The notes beneath the pieces were generated by a model. That model was not told the origin of the DNA, ran no database searches, and was given only the letters and a program-made list of their open reading frames with translations. Below are positions 1-7,776 of a stretch of DNA of 64,000 bases, piece by piece. The stretch is taken from assembly GCA_040757715.1 (NCBI GenBank), contig JBFLWS010000017.1, positions 6,270 to 70,269 on the forward strand, given 5' to 3'. The translations under genes and the position numbers were made by a program. The DNA is from CAIMFV01 sp040757715. GTDB taxonomy: Bacteria; Pseudomonadota; Alphaproteobacteria; Caulobacterales; Caulobacteraceae. How positions within the stretch are numbered: position 1 is the stretch's first letter; the number at the start of each line of letters is the position of its first letter.

Positions 1-591
1 GGCGAAGGCGCCCGGGGCGATGGCCGTGACGCAGATGTGGTCCTCGACGAGTCGCAGAGACAGGCGCTTGGTCAGGTGGATCAGCGCCGCCTTGCTGGCG
101 TTGTAGGAATAGGTCTCCTGGGGATTGACCATCTGGCCGTCCACCGAGGCGATGTTGATCACCTTGGCCGGGCGATCGGGGCTGGCGGCGGCGCGCAGCT
201 TGGGGGCCAGGGCCTGGGTGAGGAAGAAGATGGACTTGACGTTCAGGTCCATCACCTTGTCCCAGCCCTTCTCCGGGAACTCGTCGAAGGGGGCGAGCCA
301 GGCGGCGCCGGCGTTGTTCACCAGAATGTCGAGCGAGTTTTCGCGCTCGCCAAATGCGGCGGCGAGGGCCTTCACCCCATCCACGGTGGAGACGTCGGCG
401 GGCAGGGCGCGAATGTCGCCGAGCGGTGAGAGGGCCTTCACCGTCGCTTCGCAGGCCTCGGCCTTGCGCGAGGAAATATAGACCTTCGCGCCGGAGCGCA
501 GGAAGCCTTCGGCGATCATGCGGCCGATGCCTCGCGAGCCGCCGGTGACAAGCGCCGTGCGGCCGGCGAGGGAAAACAGATCATAGCTCAT
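1..591 (-). CDS. SDR family oxidoreductase, 3' end outside the window
   Basis: This is an NAD(P)-dependent short-chain dehydrogenase/reductase; the substrate cannot be told. The first 197 residues are present and the C-terminus (about 60 residues in a usual 250-260 residue SDR) runs off the left edge. The Rossmann glycine motif TGGSRGIG is at residues 16-23, NNAG at 92-95, the catalytic serine in NIAS near 149, and YxxxK at Tyr163-Lys167, so the active site is complete. The start is the ATG whose complement is at 589-591. It follows the aldehyde dehydrogenase on the same strand by only 9 bases, so the two are probably co-transcribed and may act on the same alcohol/aldehyde/ketone pathway (inference). 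Confidence 0.88.
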   Translation of the reverse strand, partial: MSYDLFSLAGRTALVTGGSRGIGRMIAEGFLRSGAKVYISSRKAEACEATVKALSPLGDIRALPADVSTVDGVKALAAAFGERENSLDILVNNAGAAWLAPFDEFPEKGWDKVMDLNVKSIFFLTQALAPKLRAAASPDRPAKVINIASVDGQMVNPQETYSYNASKAALIHLTKRLSLRLVEDHICVTAIAPGAFA

Positions 592-600
592 GGGTGAGGG

Positions 601-2061
601 TCAGCCCTTCAATTGACTGTCGAGGTACTTGCGGATGCCGGCGCCGTAGGGCGGCCGTAGCTGAACCAGCGGACCGATGTCCTTCTTGAGCTGGCTGTAG
701 ACAGCCTTCTTGTGGCTGAATTCGAGGAAGCCATCGCGGCCGTGATAGGCGCCCATGCCGGCCGGTCCGACGCCGCCGAAGGGCAGCTCCTCCTGGGCGA
801 TGTGGAAGATCACGTCGTTGATCGTCACCCCGCCCGAGGTGGTCCCGGCGAGCACCTTTTCCTGCTCAGCGGCGTCGTCGCCAAAATAGTAGAGGCCAAG
901 GGGACGATCGTGGGCGTTGATGTAGGCGAGGGCCTCGTCCACCGTCTTGTAGCGCTTCACCGGCAGCACCGGACCGAAGATCTCCTCCTGCATCACCTTC
1001 ATGTCGTCGGTGGCGTCGAGGATCAGGGTCGGCGGGATCTTGCGGTGCTCCTGCTGGCTGAAATCCTCGCCCTCGGGCGCGAGTTCGACCACGGTGGCGC
1101 CCTTGGCGCGGGCGTCGGCCACATAGCCGCTGATGCGGTCATAGTGCCGCTGGTTGACCACCGAGGTGTAGTCCGGATTGTCGCGCACGGTGGGGAACAT
1201 GCGGCTGACGGCGGCCTTCGCATGGCCGACAAAGGCGTCCACCTGGTCGTCTGCCGCCAGCACATAGTCGGGGGCGAGACAGATCTGGCCGGCGTTGAGG
1301 GTCTTGCCGTTCATGATCCGCGCGGCGGCGGTGGCGAGATCGGCGGAGCGGCCGAGGATCACCGGGCTCTTGCCGCCGAGCTCGAGGGTCACGGGTGTCA
1401 GGTTCTCCGCCGCCGCGCGCATGACGTGGCGGGCGATGGAGGTGGCGCCAGTGAAGATCAGGTGGTCGAAGGGCAGGCCGGCGAAGGCCTGCCCCACGTC
1501 CGGCCCGCCGACGATCACCGCGATCTCCTCCTCGGAGAACACCGAGCCGAACATGCGGGCCATCAGCTCGGAGGTGGCAGGCGTGAATTCAGACGGCTTG
1601 ATCATGGCCCGGTTGCCGGCGGCGAGAACGCCGGCCAGGGGCGCGAAGGTGAGGTTCACCGGGAAATTCCACGGGCTGATCACCCCCACCACGCCCTTGG
1701 GCTGGAAGCGCACCTCGGCCTTGGCGCCGAAGAGGCCCAGCAGGGCCGGGGTGGTGGGCCGCCGCTCCGGCTTCATCCAGCGCGCCAGATTGTCGCGCGC
1801 GTGCTTAAGCGGGCCGATGGACGCGGCGATGTCGGTGAAGGCGGTGGCCTCCTTGGAGCGCGAGCCGAAATCGGTGTTGAGCGCATCCTCAATCTCGCGG
1901 CGGTGCTGGATCAACAAGGTGATGCAGCGGTCGATCCGCTCCCGGCGTTGGGCGAGGCTTGGCGCTCCGTCGCGCAGGTTGGCGGCCTTTTGGCGATCAA
2001 GGATCGATCGCATGGCGCTGGCGGCGTCCGCGGCGGCTATCGGCGTGGCTGGGGCGTTCAT
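601..2061 (-). CDS. aldehyde dehydrogenase, coniferyl-aldehyde dehydrogenase type
   Basis: NAD(P)+-dependent oxidation of an aldehyde to the carboxylic acid, cytosolic. The 486 residues span a full ALDH fold: SPWNFP at 129-134 in the cofactor-binding region, the general base Glu227 in LELGGKSP, and the catalytic nucleophile Cys261 in NAGQICLAPD. The GQICLAPDY context and overall length fit the subgroup annotated as coniferyl aldehyde dehydrogenase rather than betaine or succinate-semialdehyde enzymes. Substrate choice is inferred and could equally be another aromatic or medium-chain aldehyde. It is the first gene of an apparent two-gene operon with the SDR downstream. Confidence 0.88.
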   Translation of the reverse strand: MNAPATPIAAADAASAMRSILDRQKAANLRDGAPSLAQRRERIDRCITLLIQHRREIEDALNTDFGSRSKEATAFTDIAASIGPLKHARDNLARWMKPERRPTTPALLGLFGAKAEVRFQPKGVVGVISPWNFPVNLTFAPLAGVLAAGNRAMIKPSEFTPATSELMARMFGSVFSEEEIAVIVGGPDVGQAFAGLPFDHLIFTGATSIARHVMRAAAENLTPVTLELGGKSPVILGRSADLATAAARIMNGKTLNAGQICLAPDYVLAADDQVDAFVGHAKAAVSRMFPTVRDNPDYTSVVNQRHYDRISGYVADARAKGATVVELAPEGEDFSQQEHRKIPPTLILDATDDMKVMQEEIFGPVLPVKRYKTVDEALAYINAHDRPLGLYYFGDDAAEQEKVLAGTTSGGVTINDVIFHIAQEELPFGGVGPAGMGAYHGRDGFLEFSHKKAVYSQLKKDIGPLVQLRPPYGAGIRKYLDSQLKG

Positions 2062-2160
2062 GGCGTTCCTCCTCGCCGATTATGGGTTCGGCTGGAGGCC
2101 AGTTGAGCCCCAATTGGACGCGTCGGCAAGAGGATGACGCAGCGTCAGGATCCTTGCGGA

Positions 2161-2547
2161 CTATTGCGACCGCAAATTTTGCGCGATGAGCTCGCCCAGG
2201 GTTTCGCCGAGCAGCGGCTTCTCCACCAACGGCACTTTTGCCGCTACGGCCTCCCGCCGGCAGCGATTATCGGGATTGGATGCGATCAGGATCGCTGGTG
2301 CGCCGACACCGCGCTTGCGCAGCTGGGTCAACATCTCCAATCCGGTCATATCCGGCAATTGGTAGTCGATGATCAATAGGCCGAACGCTGACGGATCGGC
2401 GTGCAGCATGTCTTGGGCGTTGAGGAAGGTGGCGACGTCGTAGCCCTCTGTTTCGAGGGCGAACGCTAGCGAACGCACCACCGCGTGGTCGTCTTCAATG
2501 ATAGCAATCGCCTGTTTCTCGCGCCGCGAGATGAGAGTTTGATCCAT
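2161..2547 (-). CDS. stand-alone response-regulator receiver protein
   Basis: A single CheY-like receiver domain of 128 residues with no output domain. The acidic pocket (EDD at 18-20), phospho-acceptor Asp61 in IIDYQLPD, the Ser90 switch position and Lys110 in VEKP are all present, so it should accept phosphate. An upstream in-frame start at 2574 would add 9 residues; neither start has an obvious Shine-Dalgarno, and I prefer the internal ATG because the added residues lie outside the fold. It sits about 230 bases downstream of fixJ on the same strand, so it may be a phosphate sink or competitor in the FixLJ relay (inference). A general single-domain regulator of unknown partner is the alternative. 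Confidence 0.8.
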   Translation of the reverse strand: MDQTLISRREKQAIAIIEDDHAVVRSLAFALETEGYDVATFLNAQDMLHADPSAFGLLIIDYQLPDMTGLEMLTQLRKRGVGAPAILIASNPDNRCRREAVAAKVPLVEKPLLGETLGELIAQNLRSQ

Positions 2548-2707
2548 GAGAAGGTCGAGCGCACGCCAAGCCATTTTGGACCATTGCGCCTCATGCTCGG
2601 AAGGAATTCATTGATCCAGCGCAATGCGATCGAGAACCTGTCTAAAACGCGGTTGGCGGTGGCGGTTTATGTTTGAATATTCGATCCTGGGTCGAGTGTT
2701 CTCCAGC

Positions 2708-2734
2708 TTGAGGTTGGAGAATCCAATGCCTCAA
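2708..2734. repeat. imperfect inverted repeat downstream of fixJ
   Basis: The arms TTGAGGTTGG (2708-2717) and CCAA-tg-CCTCAA (2723-2734) pair around a five-base loop with a two-base bulge. It lies in the 200-base gap between fixJ and the stand-alone receiver gene. There is no T-tract on the fixJ strand, so it is not a classical terminator. It could be an operator or an mRNA processing structure; function unknown. Confidence 0.35.
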
Positions 2735-2778
2735 TCTTGGCTCGACGCAGACATGGTTAATTCTAATAACTTGGAGTG

Positions 2779-3405
2779 TTAAGATTTATTCTGCGGCGTG
2801 GCGTGGGGCGGTCCGGCCAACATGACCATGCGCACCAACTCCGCGAAACTGTCGGCGCCCATCTTGGTCATGGCCTTGGCGCGGTAGACCTCCACCGTGC
2901 GCGGGCTGATGCCGAGGTGGTAGGCGATGACCTTGTTCGGCTGCCCTTCGACAAGCCCTTGCAGCACTTCGCGCTCGCGGGTGGAGAGCTGCTCCAGCCG
3001 ACCGCGGATGGCCTGGCGTTCGGCGTGGTCGCCAGAGGTGCGATTGAGAGCGCTCTGCACGGCCGCAAGGAGCGTCTCCTCATCGAAGGGCTTTTCGATA
3101 AAGTCGACCGCGCCGGCCTTCATCGCCTCCACCGCCAGCGGCACGTCGCCATGACCGGTGATCACCACTACGGGCGTATCCTCATCGATCGCCTTGATGC
3201 GGCGCACAAGTTCAATGCCGTCCATTTCCGGCATGCGTACGTCGGTGATAACGCAGCCGCACCCGCCACGAGCTACCATGTCCAGCAATTCGGAAGGCGA
3301 AACGTAGGACGTCACGCTCATGCCGGCGGTTTCAAGCAAGAACACCACCGAGTCGCGCACGGCGTCGTCGTCATCGACCACATGGACGGCGCTGGAGTCA
3401 GCCAT
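2779..3405 (-). CDS. fixJ: two-component response regulator FixJ
   Basis: Transcriptional activator phosphorylated by the oxygen sensor FixL; in alphaproteobacteria it switches on fixK and other low-oxygen genes. The 208 residues contain an N-terminal receiver (Asp-rich pocket at 11-14, phospho-acceptor Asp55 in VITDVRMPEMDG, Thr83, Lys105 in IEKPF) and a C-terminal LuxR/FixJ helix-turn-helix from about 140 to 185 (STREREVL, NKVIAYHLGIS, RTVEVYRAKAM). The ATG at 3405 has GGAG seven bases upstream; an ATG two codons earlier (3411) is also possible. Its start lies inside the end of fixL, so the two are translationally coupled. Confidence 0.93.
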   Translation of the reverse strand: MADSSAVHVVDDDDAVRDSVVFLLETAGMSVTSYVSPSELLDMVARGGCGCVITDVRMPEMDGIELVRRIKAIDEDTPVVVITGHGDVPLAVEAMKAGAVDFIEKPFDEETLLAAVQSALNRTSGDHAERQAIRGRLEQLSTREREVLQGLVEGQPNKVIAYHLGISPRTVEVYRAKAMTKMGADSFAELVRMVMLAGPPHATPQNKS

Positions 3406-4912
3406 CAGCATCCTCCGTCACGCGGCGCAGCGTGAATCGGAAAATTGTACCACCGGCAGGATTGGGCTCGGCCCGAATACTCCCGCCGTGAGCGTCGATG
3501 ATCGTGCGGCAAATCGACAGACCTACGCCCATGCCCTGCGCCTTAGTCGTTACAAACGGTTGGAATAACTTGGAGGCGACCTCCGGAGCAAGGCCGGGAC
3601 CTGTATCGATGACCGCAATTTCGGCCATATCGTCCTCGACTGGAGCGCTTTGCACGAGCAGAAGTCGCTCTGGACTGTTGGACATGGCTTCTACGGCGTT
3701 GCGCATGAGGTTGAGCAACACCTGCTGCACCTGCACCCGGTCGGCCATGACCAGGTCGCATTCCGGATCAAGACGGTAAGAGACGCGCACGCCGTATTCC
3801 TTGGCGCCCACCAGGGCGAGGGCGCTGGCCTCCTCGACGATCTTGGCGATGCTCTCCATGTGCCGCTCGGTTTCGCCACGGCTGACGAAGTCACGCAGCC
3901 GGCGAATGATTTCGCCGGCGCGCAGGGCCTGGTCGCTGGCCCTGGAGAGAGCATCCTGCACGCGGGCGTCCGCGGGATCGTTGACGTTGGGCTGCAACAG
4001 GCGCCGCACGCCCTTCAGATAGTTGGCGATGGCTGAGAGCGGCTGGTTGATCTCGTGGGCGATGGCCGATGAAAGCTCGCCCAGCGCCGTGAGACGCGAC
4101 ATGTGCACCAGCTCTGCTTGCAACTCCTGCAGACGCGCCTCGGTGCTCTGACGTTCGGAAAGGTCGCGGACAAAGCCCGTGAAGTAGCGCTTCTGACCCG
4201 ACAGGAACTCGCCCACCGCCAGCTCGATCGGAAAATTGGCCCCATCCTTGCGCTCAGCCACCACAATGCGACCGATGCCGATGATGCGCCGCTCGCCGGT
4301 TCGAGCGTACCGCGCCATGTAATCATCATGGTTCTCGCGATAGGGCGAGGGCATGAGCAGACTGACATTGCGCCCGATCACTTCGTCTGGCGTGTAGCCG
4401 AACAGGCGTTGCGCCGCCCGCGAGAAGCGCTGCACCACGCCCCTTTCGTCGATGACGATCATGGCGTCCGGCACCGTATCGAGGATCGATTGCAGATGGG
4501 CTTCGCGCGCTCGAAGACCAGCCATGGTCTCATCGGCTTGTTTGCGCGCACGCATCAGGACCTCGCCGAACAGGGCGGCGCCGACTCCGATGGCGGTGAA
4601 CACCAACGCCTGCCAGATGAACACGGCGCGGGTCGTATCGGTGTAGTCAAACAGCCAGACGCCGCACAGGAGGCCGATGCCCGTGGCCATGAGGCCGGGC
4701 GCCGCGCCGCCTAGGGCGCCGGCCAGGAGAATTGACGGCGTCAACAACAGGTAGGGCAGGCCCGCCCACACATCGCGCGGGATCACCCAACGGCCCACTG
4801 CGATCCACAGGGGCAACAGGGCGAACAGCAGCCGCACGCGCGGCGCCGCGGCAAGGCGGCTAAGGACGCCTTGAGCCCAGCGTCCCAGGGTAACGAAGGC
4901 GGCGTCGGACAT
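3398..4912 (-). CDS. fixL: oxygen-sensing histidine kinase FixL
   Basis: Membrane haem-PAS kinase that autophosphorylates when oxygen is low and passes phosphate to FixJ. About 504 residues: hydrophobic membrane segments at roughly 26-120, a PAS domain at about 140-250, then HisKA and HATPase domains. In the PAS, His195 (ENHDDY) matches the haem-ligating histidine of FixL and Arg215 (IIGIGR) matches the arginine that senses bound oxygen, so oxygen sensing is well supported. The phospho-acceptor is His286 in AHEINQPL; the ATP site glycines follow in GMGVGLS. The frame stays open far upstream, through the fixK region; ATG at 4912 is chosen because an earlier ATG at 4993 abuts the FixK palindrome and would leave no room for a leader. 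It overlaps fixJ by 8 bases. Confidence 0.92.
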   Translation of the reverse strand: MSDAAFVTLGRWAQGVLSRLAAAPRVRLLFALLPLWIAVGRWVIPRDVWAGLPYLLLTPSILLAGALGGAAPGLMATGIGLLCGVWLFDYTDTTRAVFIWQALVFTAIGVGAALFGEVLMRARKQADETMAGLRAREAHLQSILDTVPDAMIVIDERGVVQRFSRAAQRLFGYTPDEVIGRNVSLLMPSPYRENHDDYMARYARTGERRIIGIGRIVVAERKDGANFPIELAVGEFLSGQKRYFTGFVRDLSERQSTEARLQELQAELVHMSRLTALGELSSAIAHEINQPLSAIANYLKGVRRLLQPNVNDPADARVQDALSRASDQALRAGEIIRRLRDFVSRGETERHMESIAKIVEEASALALVGAKEYGVRVSYRLDPECDLVMADRVQVQQVLLNLMRNAVEAMSNSPERLLLVQSAPVEDDMAEIAVIDTGPGLAPEVASKLFQPFVTTKAQGMGVGLSICRTIIDAHGGSIRAEPNPAGGTIFRFTLRRVTEDADG

Positions 4913-5003
4913 GCGGACGGCTATGGCGCGGAGCAAAGCGGGCGTCCAACTAATCCTGGTTCGGGAGCTTCGAGAAGGCGCTTTATCCCGCATGGGCGCG
5001 AAA

Positions 5004-5019
5004 TTTGCGCTTCCGCAAA
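5004..5019. promoter_or_regulatory. FixK/FNR-type operator between fixL and fixK
   Basis: The sequence TTTGCG-CTTC-CGCAAA is a perfect 6+6 dyad with a four-base spacer and fits the FixK consensus TTG(A/C)-N6-(T/G)CAA. Its centre is about 93 bases from the fixK ATG and 99 from the chosen fixL ATG, so it could serve either or both divergent genes. Binding by the adjacent FixK (autoregulation) is inferred. Confidence 0.7.
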
Positions 5020-5104
5020 AATACGTAAGACAAACACCCAAATGGTTATTTTCCCCGGCCGGAGCGAAGTTCCCCTCACACTTCGATGCAAGGGAAGTTC
5101 CACC

Positions 5105-5782
5105 ATGACCGCCCACGCTGTAGCCCGCCACGAATTCGACACCGGCGCCGCCGTCCGGGTCGGCGGCGACTCCCTCACCCTCGGCCCCGTGGAGCTGATG
5201 GGCGCGCGCATCCGCTACGAGCGCGATGCTGAGATTTATGGCGAGGGCGAGCCGGCTGAATTCGCCTACAAGGTGATCTCGGGCGCGGTGCGCACCTATA
5301 AACTGCTGAACGACGGTCGTCGCCAGATCGGCGGCTTCCACCTTGCCGGTGATCTGTTCGGCCTGGAAGCCGGTGTGGAGCATCGCCTTTCGGCCGAAGC
5401 TATCGGCGAAGCCACGGTATTGGTGATCCGCCGTAGCGCTCTGCTTGGACTGGCGGCCCAGGACGCCGATGCCGCCCGGGCCCTTTGGACCCTCACCGCC
5501 GCCGACCTCGAGCGGGCTCAAAACCACCTCCTGCTGCTGGGTCGCAAGAGCGCCTGCGAGCGCGTGGCGAGCTTCCTCCTCGATCTTGCGGCCCGTCAGC
5601 CGGCGGCCGCCACGGTGGACCTGCCCATGTCGCGTCAGGATATGGCGGACTATCTTGGCCTGACCATTGAGACCGTGTCGCGCACCTTGACCCAGTTGCA
5701 GAACGAAGGCGTCATCGCCCTGCCCAGCTGTCGCAAGGTGGTGTTCTGCAACCGTCAGGCCCTGTCGCGCCTGAACGCCTGA
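5105..5782 (+). CDS. fixK: Crp/Fnr-family transcription regulator FixK
   Basis: DNA-binding regulator of the low-oxygen response, normally activated by FixJ-P. The 225 residues comprise a cyclic-nucleotide-like beta-barrel domain (about 30-125), a dimerisation helix (about 125-160) and a winged helix at 177-199 whose recognition helix reads TIETVSRTL, the E-x-x-SR pattern of FNR/FixK proteins. The N-terminal cysteine cluster that holds the FNR iron-sulfur centre is absent, so it is FixK-like rather than FNR-like. Cys151 lies just before the DNA-binding domain. The open frame extends upstream, but the ATG at 5105 is preceded by AGGGAAG and gives the usual length. It is divergent from fixLJ, with a FixK-type palindrome between them. 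Confidence 0.9.
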   Translation: MTAHAVARHEFDTGAAVRVGGDSLTLGPVELMGARIRYERDAEIYGEGEPAEFAYKVISGAVRTYKLLNDGRRQIGGFHLAGDLFGLEAGVEHRLSAEAIGEATVLVIRRSALLGLAAQDADAARALWTLTAADLERAQNHLLLLGRKSACERVASFLLDLAARQPAAATVDLPMSRQDMADYLGLTIETVSRTLTQLQNEGVIALPSCRKVVFCNRQALSRLNA

Positions 5783-5792
5783 ACTCAAACTG

Positions 5793-5814
5793 GCGCAGCG
5801 CCCTCGGGCTGCGC
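5793..5814 (+). terminator. possible hairpin after fixK
   Basis: GCGCAG pairs with CTGCGC across a GC-rich inner part (GCC/GGG), starting 11 bases after the fixK stop. There is no T-run after the stem, so termination would be weak or factor-assisted. It could separate fixK from the usp-pta-ack genes. Confidence 0.4.
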
Positions 5815-5919
5815 AAACCTAGCGATATCGCCTGGCGTTACGGCGCCCATGCACTTCAGCATGGCGCGCCTTGATGGTTGGGGTTTAGCTTCCCACACGC
5901 AATGGGAGAATCAGATCCT

Positions 5920-6750
5920 ATGACCTATCGCACCATCCTCACCCAAGCTCTCGCTACCCCCGCCGGAGATCGCCGCGTGCGGCAGGCGGCCGCGCTGGCC
6001 CGTAAGTTCGGCAGCCACCTGATCGGCGCCGGCGTCCAGCCGTTCATTCCCTATGTCGCCACCGCCGGCGCCTATGGCTATGTGGACGGGGCCGCCGTCC
6101 AGGCGATCCACGACGAGCTGGAAACCGAGCTGAAGGAGGCCGAGCATCGCTTCGGCGAAATCGCTGCAGGACTGCCCGGCGGGACCACTTGGCGCGCTGC
6201 CCTCGACTACCCGACCCCGACTCTGGCGCGCCTGACGCGCTCGGCCGATCTCGTCATCGCCTCCCGCCGCGACGATGCTCAGCCGGAGCCGGCGGCGGCC
6301 AGCGCTCATGATCTTGTGATGGAGTGCGGCCGCCCCGTGCTGGTGGCGCCTCCCGGCGAGGCCCTGCTGGAGGCCAAGGTGGTGCTGGTGGCCTGGAAGG
6401 ACAGCCGCGAATCCCGCCGCGCCGTCATCGACGCCCTGCCGTTCCTGGCCGGGGCCGAGCGGGTGGTCTTGCTGGAGATCTGCGAGGGCGATGAGAAAGA
6501 GGCGGCCGCCACCCGCCTTGACGGCGTCGTCGAGCATCTGGGCCGGCATGGCGTCAAATGCATCCAGCGCATCGAGGAGAAGACCCGCCTTCCCGTGTCG
6601 GAAGCGATCGTCAAGTTCGCGACGGCGGAAGGCTCGGACCTCGTGGTCGCCGGCGGCTACGCCCACGCCCGCATGCGCGAATGGGTGCTGGGCGGCGTCA
6701 CGCAGGATTTGCTCGACGGATCGCCGCTGTTTTCGCTGATGAGTCACTAA
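5920..6750 (+). CDS. tandem-domain universal stress protein (UspA family)
   Basis: Cytosolic nucleotide-binding stress protein of 276 residues with two Usp-like halves (about 1-140 and 150-276). The second half carries a glycine-rich AGGYAHARMREWVLGG segment close to the G-x2-G-x9-G ATP-binding pattern. The ATG at 5920 is preferred over upstream in-frame starts because GGGAGAA lies about 10 bases before it. It lies between fixK and the pta-ackA pair and is followed by pta after 42 bases. In other bacteria Usp proteins are often induced by oxygen limitation, which fits this setting (inference). The biochemical role is unknown. Confidence 0.85.
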   Translation: MTYRTILTQALATPAGDRRVRQAAALARKFGSHLIGAGVQPFIPYVATAGAYGYVDGAAVQAIHDELETELKEAEHRFGEIAAGLPGGTTWRAALDYPTPTLARLTRSADLVIASRRDDAQPEPAAASAHDLVMECGRPVLVAPPGEALLEAKVVLVAWKDSRESRRAVIDALPFLAGAERVVLLEICEGDEKEAAATRLDGVVEHLGRHGVKCIQRIEEKTRLPVSEAIVKFATAEGSDLVVAGGYAHARMREWVLGGVTQDLLDGSPLFSLMSH

Positions 6751-6792
6751 TCACGCGTACAAGGCGGCGACTTCACCGCGAGACAGCGCTTC

Positions 6793-7776
6793 ATGTCAGA
6801 AACCACCCTTGACGACCACGCCAATGGGCGACGCGACCATGCCTGGTTCGAACACCTGTTGGCCCGCGCCAAGGGGGTAGCGACGCCCGGGACGGCGGTG
6901 GCCCATCCTTGTGAGGCGGTGGCCATCGCCGCCGCCGTTGAAGCGGCCGAGCTCGGCCTGATCGATCCGATCCTGGTGGGGCCGCCCGACAAGATCAGAG
7001 CCGCCGCCGCCGAAGCGAAGGCGGACATCAGCAAGTTTCGGTTGGAGCCGACGCCGCACAGTCACGCCGCCGCCGCGCGCGCGGTGGAGCTGGTCAGGAC
7101 CGGCGCCGCCAGTGTGCTGATGAAGGGCTCGCTGCACACTGACGAACTCATGCACGAGGTGATGAGGGCCGACACGGGCCTGCGCACTGAGCGCCGGGTC
7201 AGCCACGTCTATCTCATGGACGTGCCCACCTATCCGCGGCCGCTTCTGATCACCGATGCAGCGGTGAACATCGCCCCGGATCTCGATTCCAAGCGCGACA
7301 TTGTTCAGAACGCCATCGACCTCGCCCACGTCATGCAGATCACTTTGCCGAAGGTGGCGATCCTATCGGCGGTGGAGACGGTGAACCCGAAGCTGCAATC
7401 GACCCTCGACGCCGCGGCCCTGTGCAAGATGGCGGATCGCGGCCAGATCGTGGGCGGGGTGCTGGACGGGCCGCTCGCCTTCGACAACGCCATCAATCTC
7501 AGCGCGGCCGAGGAAAAGGGCATCGTCTCCCCCGTGGCCGGCCAGGCCGACATTCTGGTGGTGCCCGACCTCGTCTCCGGCAACATCCTGGCCAAGCAGC
7601 TCATCTTCCTCGCCAACGCCGATGCGGCGGGGGTCGTGCTGGGGGCCTCGGCGCCGATCATCCTCACCAGTCGGGCCGACGCCAGCCGCACCCGCATCGC
7701 CTCCTGCGCCGTGGCGGTGCTCATGGCCGCCTCGCACGAGCGGGCCAAGGCGACGAAGCCGGCGGACTGCCCGTGA
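6793..7776 (+). CDS. pta: phosphate acetyltransferase (short form)
   Basis: Interconverts acetyl-CoA plus phosphate and acetyl phosphate plus CoA. The 327 residues correspond to the catalytic PTA_PTB domain alone, without the regulatory N-terminal region of long Pta enzymes. Family segments seen include HPCEAVAIAAAVEAAELG near the N-terminus, MKGSLHTDELMHEV in the middle and PVAGQADILVVPDLVSGN towards the end. The stop overlaps the ackA GTG start by 4 bases (GTGA), so the two are coupled and form the acetate/ATP pathway. A phosphobutyryltransferase specificity cannot be excluded from sequence, but pairing with an acetate kinase argues for acetyl transfer. Confidence 0.87.
   Translation: MSETTLDDHANGRRDHAWFEHLLARAKGVATPGTAVAHPCEAVAIAAAVEAAELGLIDPILVGPPDKIRAAAAEAKADISKFRLEPTPHSHAAAARAVELVRTGAASVLMKGSLHTDELMHEVMRADTGLRTERRVSHVYLMDVPTYPRPLLITDAAVNIAPDLDSKRDIVQNAIDLAHVMQITLPKVAILSAVETVNPKLQSTLDAAALCKMADRGQIVGGVLDGPLAFDNAINLSAAEEKGIVSPVAGQADILVVPDLVSGNILAKQLIFLANADAAGVVLGASAPIILTSRADASRTRIASCAVAVLMAASHERAKATKPADCP

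Noticed and set aside
712..2106. 464-residue plus-strand open frame opposite the aldehyde dehydrogenase
   Set aside because: Low-complexity His/Gly/Arg/Val-rich translation with no domain, exactly antisense to a well-supported gene; typical spurious frame in GC-rich DNA.
5815..5919. FixK box in front of the usp-pta-ackA genes
   Set aside because: No TTG(A/C)-N6-(T/G)CAA match in this gap; the nearest TTGATGG lacks a matching half.
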